This document shows, one piece after another, positions 22,240 to 24,109 of a stretch of DNA of 24,109 nt (positions are counted from its first letter, which is position 1; each line of letters opens with the position of its first letter). Below the pieces are notes generated by a model. That model was not told the DNA's origin, made no database searches, and worked only from the letters and a program-made list of their open reading frames with translations. The stretch is taken from the NCBI GenBank assembly GCA_902489215.1, contig CABTZE010000010.1:1-24109 (forward strand). Direction: 5' to 3'. This stretch comes from an uncultured Brevibacterium sp. GTDB lineage: Bacteria; Actinomycetota; Actinomycetes; Actinomycetales; Brevibacteriaceae. The translations under genes were made by a program, and so were the position numbers.

Positions 22240-23332
22240 GCCGCTCATCCTGGGCATTGAGACCTCGTGCGATGAAACCGGGGTCGGCATTGTCCGCGGC
22301 AGCACCCTGTTGGCGAACACGGTGGCGTCGTCGATGGACGAACACGTGCGCTTTGGCGGAGTGGTGCCGGAAGTTGCATCGCGCGCCCACGTGCAGGCCT
22401 TCGCGCCGACACTCACCAAGGCCCTGGAAACCGCGGGTGTCACACTCGATGACATTGACGCGCTGTGCGTGACCGCCGGCCCCGGTCTGTCCGGCGCGCT
22501 CATGGTCGGCGTCAGTGCTGCGAAAGGGCTCGCGGCTGCCACCGGCAAACCCCTGTACGGTCTGAACCACCTGGCCGGTCACGTGGCAGCGGCAACTTTG
22601 GACACTTCCTCTGACGAGGCGGAGCCGGGCTCCGGTCTTGAACTGCCGACTATTGCTCTGCTCGTGTCGGGCGGGCACACGGAAATCCTCAAGATCACCG
22701 ACTTGGTGGACGGGATTGAGCTTCTGGGCTCCACAATCGACGACGCGGCGGGCGAGGCTTTCGACAAGACGGCCCGCCTGCTTGGTCTTGACTATCCGGG
22801 TGGACCGAACATTTCAAAGGCCGCCGCGGGTGGTTTTGACGACGGCGTTCCGGGTGACCCGACGGCTGTGAAGTTCCCGCGCGGACTCATGACGGCTAAG
22901 GACCTACGTGACCCCGAACGCCGATACGCATTTTCATTCTCGGGTCTGAAGACCGCGGCACTGCGAGCTGTTGAAGCCGAGAAGGCCAAACCCGAATCCC
23001 AGCGTGTGCGTCTTGCTGACATTGCCGCGTCCTTTGAAGAGGCCGTGGTCGATGTTCTTGTGCGCAAAACCCTCCTGGCCTGCGAAGACACCGGAATCAA
23101 CCGGGTGCTTCTGGGTGGGGGAGTCGCCGCCAACCGCCGTCTGCGCGACAAGCTGAGCCAGCGCTGTGCCGATGAGGGCATTTCCCTGCTCATCCCGCCG
23201 CTGAACCTGTGCACCGACAACGGGGCTATGATGGCCGCCCTCGGTGCTCATGTGGTCGCCCGCGGAAAACAGCCCTCAGCACCGGATTTCGGAGTGACAA
23301 GTTCATTGGAGGTCGACCAGGTTGTCGTCTGA
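22220..23332 (+). CDS. tsaD: tRNA N6-adenosine threonylcarbamoyltransferase TsaD
   Basis: 370 residues from ATG 22220; an ATG at 22232 is an alternative (366 residues). GGAAGG at 22212-22217 is close to the first, far from the second. TsaD is the catalytic ASKHA enzyme that moves threonylcarbamoyl from TC-AMP to tRNA A37. Motifs: LGIETSCDETGVGIV, VRFGGVVPEVASRAH, metal ligands H117 and H121 in NHLAGH, LVSGGHTEI, DDAAGEAFDKTARLLGLDYPGGP, FSFSGLKTA, GGGVAANRRLR, and CTDNGAMMA with the last metal Asp. Overlaps the SRPBCC-like gene by 20 bases and the NUDIX gene by 11. Confidence 0.97.
   Translation: MTATMTEPLILGIETSCDETGVGIVRGSTLLANTVASSMDEHVRFGGVVPEVASRAHVQAFAPTLTKALETAGVTLDDIDALCVTAGPGLSGALMVGVSAAKGLAAATGKPLYGLNHLAGHVAAATLDTSSDEAEPGSGLELPTIALLVSGGHTEILKITDLVDGIELLGSTIDDAAGEAFDKTARLLGLDYPGGPNISKAAAGGFDDGVPGDPTAVKFPRGLMTAKDLRDPERRYAFSFSGLKTAALRAVEAEKAKPESQRVRLADIAASFEEAVVDVLVRKTLLACEDTGINRVLLGGGVAANRRLRDKLSQRCADEGISLLIPPLNLCTDNGAMMAALGAHVVARGKQPSAPDFGVTSSLEVDQVVV
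23308..23313 (+). promoter_or_regulatory. Ribosome binding site for the NUDIX gene, inside tsaD
   Basis: GGAGGT sits 8 bases before TTG 23322 within the last codons of tsaD. It supports both the TTG start and translational coupling. Confidence 0.7.
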
Positions 23333-23861
23333 AGGCCCTGCCAGCGCTCGCGGCTCACGCCCACCGGAAGAACACCTGCGGCAGCAGCGCCGCACCGGTG
23401 ACGGCTGGCTGGAAACACCGCAGGGACGTTTCTGGGGGCTGTTCGGCGCAGCCGGTCTGCTCATCCACGACCCCGCCCGCGGAATTCTGCTTCAACACCG
23501 CGCCGTGTGGTCAGCCCAGGGCGGCACGTGGGGAATCCCCGGCGGCGCGATTGACGAGGGCGAAACACCCAGGCAGGGCGCGATCCGCGAATGCTGGGAA
23601 GAAGCCGGCGTGCCCGGACCAAATGGCGAAGGCATCACGGTCATCGGCGAATACCGGGTGGACAAAGAGGGCTGGGCCTACACGACTGTCATCACGCAGG
23701 CCACACAGAGGCTCGAAGAGCACGTGGCGGATGCCGAAAGCATTGAACTGCGCTGGGTGCCTCTAGACGAGGTCGCCGACTACGAACTCCACCCCGGTTT
23801 TGCTGCCGCATGGCCAGACCTGGTGCGGGTGCTGCGCCAGAACGCGGCTGAGCAAGGTTGA
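23322..23861 (+). CDS. NUDIX hydrolase
   Basis: 179 residues from a TTG that overlaps the tsaD end by 11 bases. The NUDIX box is complete: G75-x5-E81-x7-R89-E90-x-x-E93-E94-x-G96 (GAIDEGETPRQGAIRECWEEAG), so metal-dependent pyrophosphohydrolase activity is expected. TWGIPGG precedes it and LRWVPLDEVADYELHPGF is the usual C-terminal segment. The substrate (damaged nucleotide, nucleotide sugar or other) cannot be read from the sequence. The N-terminal 35 residues are polar and variable (SSEGPASARGSRPPEEHLRQ). Last plus-strand gene of the run; a hairpin follows. Confidence 0.92.
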   Translation: MSSEGPASARGSRPPEEHLRQQRRTGDGWLETPQGRFWGLFGAAGLLIHDPARGILLQHRAVWSAQGGTWGIPGGAIDEGETPRQGAIRECWEEAGVPGPNGEGITVIGEYRVDKEGWAYTTVITQATQRLEEHVADAESIELRWVPLDEVADYELHPGFAAAWPDLVRVLRQNAAEQG

Positions 23862-23874
23862 CACTCAGTTCAGC

Positions 23875-23891
23875 TTCAGGCTCAGCCTGAA
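23875..23891. terminator. Convergent terminator hairpin
   Basis: TTCAGGC-TCA-GCCTGAA is a perfect 7-base inverted repeat with a 3-base loop, between the NUDIX stop and the stop of the minus-strand gene. There is only a minimal T-run, so efficiency is uncertain. Confidence 0.6.
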
Positions 23892-23909
23892 ATTCACCAG
23901 CCAGCGGGC

Positions 23910-24109
23910 TTACCAGCCTGCCGGTTTCCCGGCCCGCATTTCCTCAACCAGCAGACCGGCAACGTCCTCCATGCGACCGGTTTCTTCAAACCGCTTCTTC
24001 TGCCGCTGGTAGGAAGCCCCCACGCGGGAAAACGACAGCATCGATTCCAACTCAGCCGAGCACCCGAGTTCCTCAGCGATCGGGGCCAGTCGCTCCACCT
24101 CGTCAGCAA
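23910..24109 (-). CDS. C-terminal end of a carboxylate-amine / glutamate-cysteine ligase-like protein, partial
   Basis: Only the last roughly 65 residues are in the window; the frame is open to its right edge (ADEVERLAPIAEELGCSAELESML...) and stops with TAA at 23912-23910. The segment SRVGASYQRQKKRFEETGRMEDVAGLLVEEMRAG resembles the C-terminal region of YbdK/GCS2-type carboxylate-amine ligases (Gly-Ala-Ser-x-x-Arg-Gln followed by TGxxxxVxxxLVxE). Those are ATP-grasp-unrelated enzymes of the glutamate-cysteine ligase superfamily. The catalytic part lies outside, so the identity is tentative. A competing frame over the same bases lacks such a pattern. Confidence 0.6.
   Translation of the reverse strand, partial: ADEVERLAPIAEELGCSAELESMLSFSRVGASYQRQKKRFEETGRMEDVAGLLVEEMRAGKPAGW

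Noticed and set aside
23894..24109. 71-residue alternative frame at the right edge, also ending AGKPAGW
   Set aside because: The same last residues arise from a local repeat read in two frames; the other frame has the ligase-like C-terminal pattern and acidic/hydrophobic periodicity of a real protein.
1..24109. CRISPR arrays, tRNA or rRNA genes, insertion sequences, att sites
   Set aside because: None seen: no regularly spaced repeats, no cloverleaf or rRNA-like segments recognised, and no transposase or integrase frame.

Overview
The window looks like chromosomal DNA of a high-GC Gram-positive bacterium (Actinomycetota). The gene order rplM-rpsI-glmM, then coaA/glmS/acpS/nnrD/alr/tsaE/tsaB/rimI/tsaD, is one I associate with Micrococcales and relatives. 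Other clues are an LPXTG (LPRTG) wall-anchored protein, frequent GTG/TTG starts, a glycosyltransferase of the actinobacterial MgtA/PimB type and a probable leaderless transcript. Species cannot be named from the sequence alone.

Layout. 1-3.2 kb: the 3' end of an ECF-transporter T subunit, a convergent GT4 glycosyltransferase, then a divergent lemA-like/truA pair that overlaps by 4 bases. 3.4-5.8 kb: a secreted, sortase-anchored 5'-nucleotidase/metallophosphatase closed by a very strong hairpin. 5.8-7.2 kb: a 405-base gene-free leader region, then the ribosomal pair rplM-rpsI and a terminator. 7.3-8.7 kb: glmM. 8.8-13.3 kb: accessory-looking genes interrupting the housekeeping block, namely a small membrane protein, a lower-GC two-gene AbiEii-like nucleotidyltransferase locus, an ABC exporter, and an orphan MetQ-type lipoprotein. 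The exporter and metQ are divergent and share a region with two prominent inverted repeats. 13.4-14.5 kb: coaA on the minus strand. 14.6-23.9 kb: nine or ten genes on the plus strand, mostly overlapping or closely spaced: glmS, acpS, nnr, alr, tsaE, tsaB, rimI, an SRPBCC-like gene, tsaD and a NUDIX hydrolase. The window ends inside a minus-strand gene that resembles the C-terminus of a carboxylate-amine/glutamate-cysteine ligase.

Functionally, glmS and glmM make the glucosamine-phosphate precursors of UDP-GlcNAc and alr supplies D-alanine, so both feed peptidoglycan. coaA and acpS belong to the CoA/phosphopantetheine pathway. tsaB, tsaD and tsaE form the t6A tRNA-modification system, and truA is another tRNA modifier. 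rplM and rpsI are ribosomal.

No clearly new multi-gene system is evident. The best leads are: the AbiEii-like nucleotidyltransferase with its 105-residue partner; the 24-base perfect 8-8-8 inverted repeat and the adjacent leader hairpin between the exporter and metQ; the SRPBCC-like gene with an in-frame 18-base tandem repeat inside the t6A operon; and an alternating CGAGCC repeat cluster that coincides with a low-complexity insert in TsaB.
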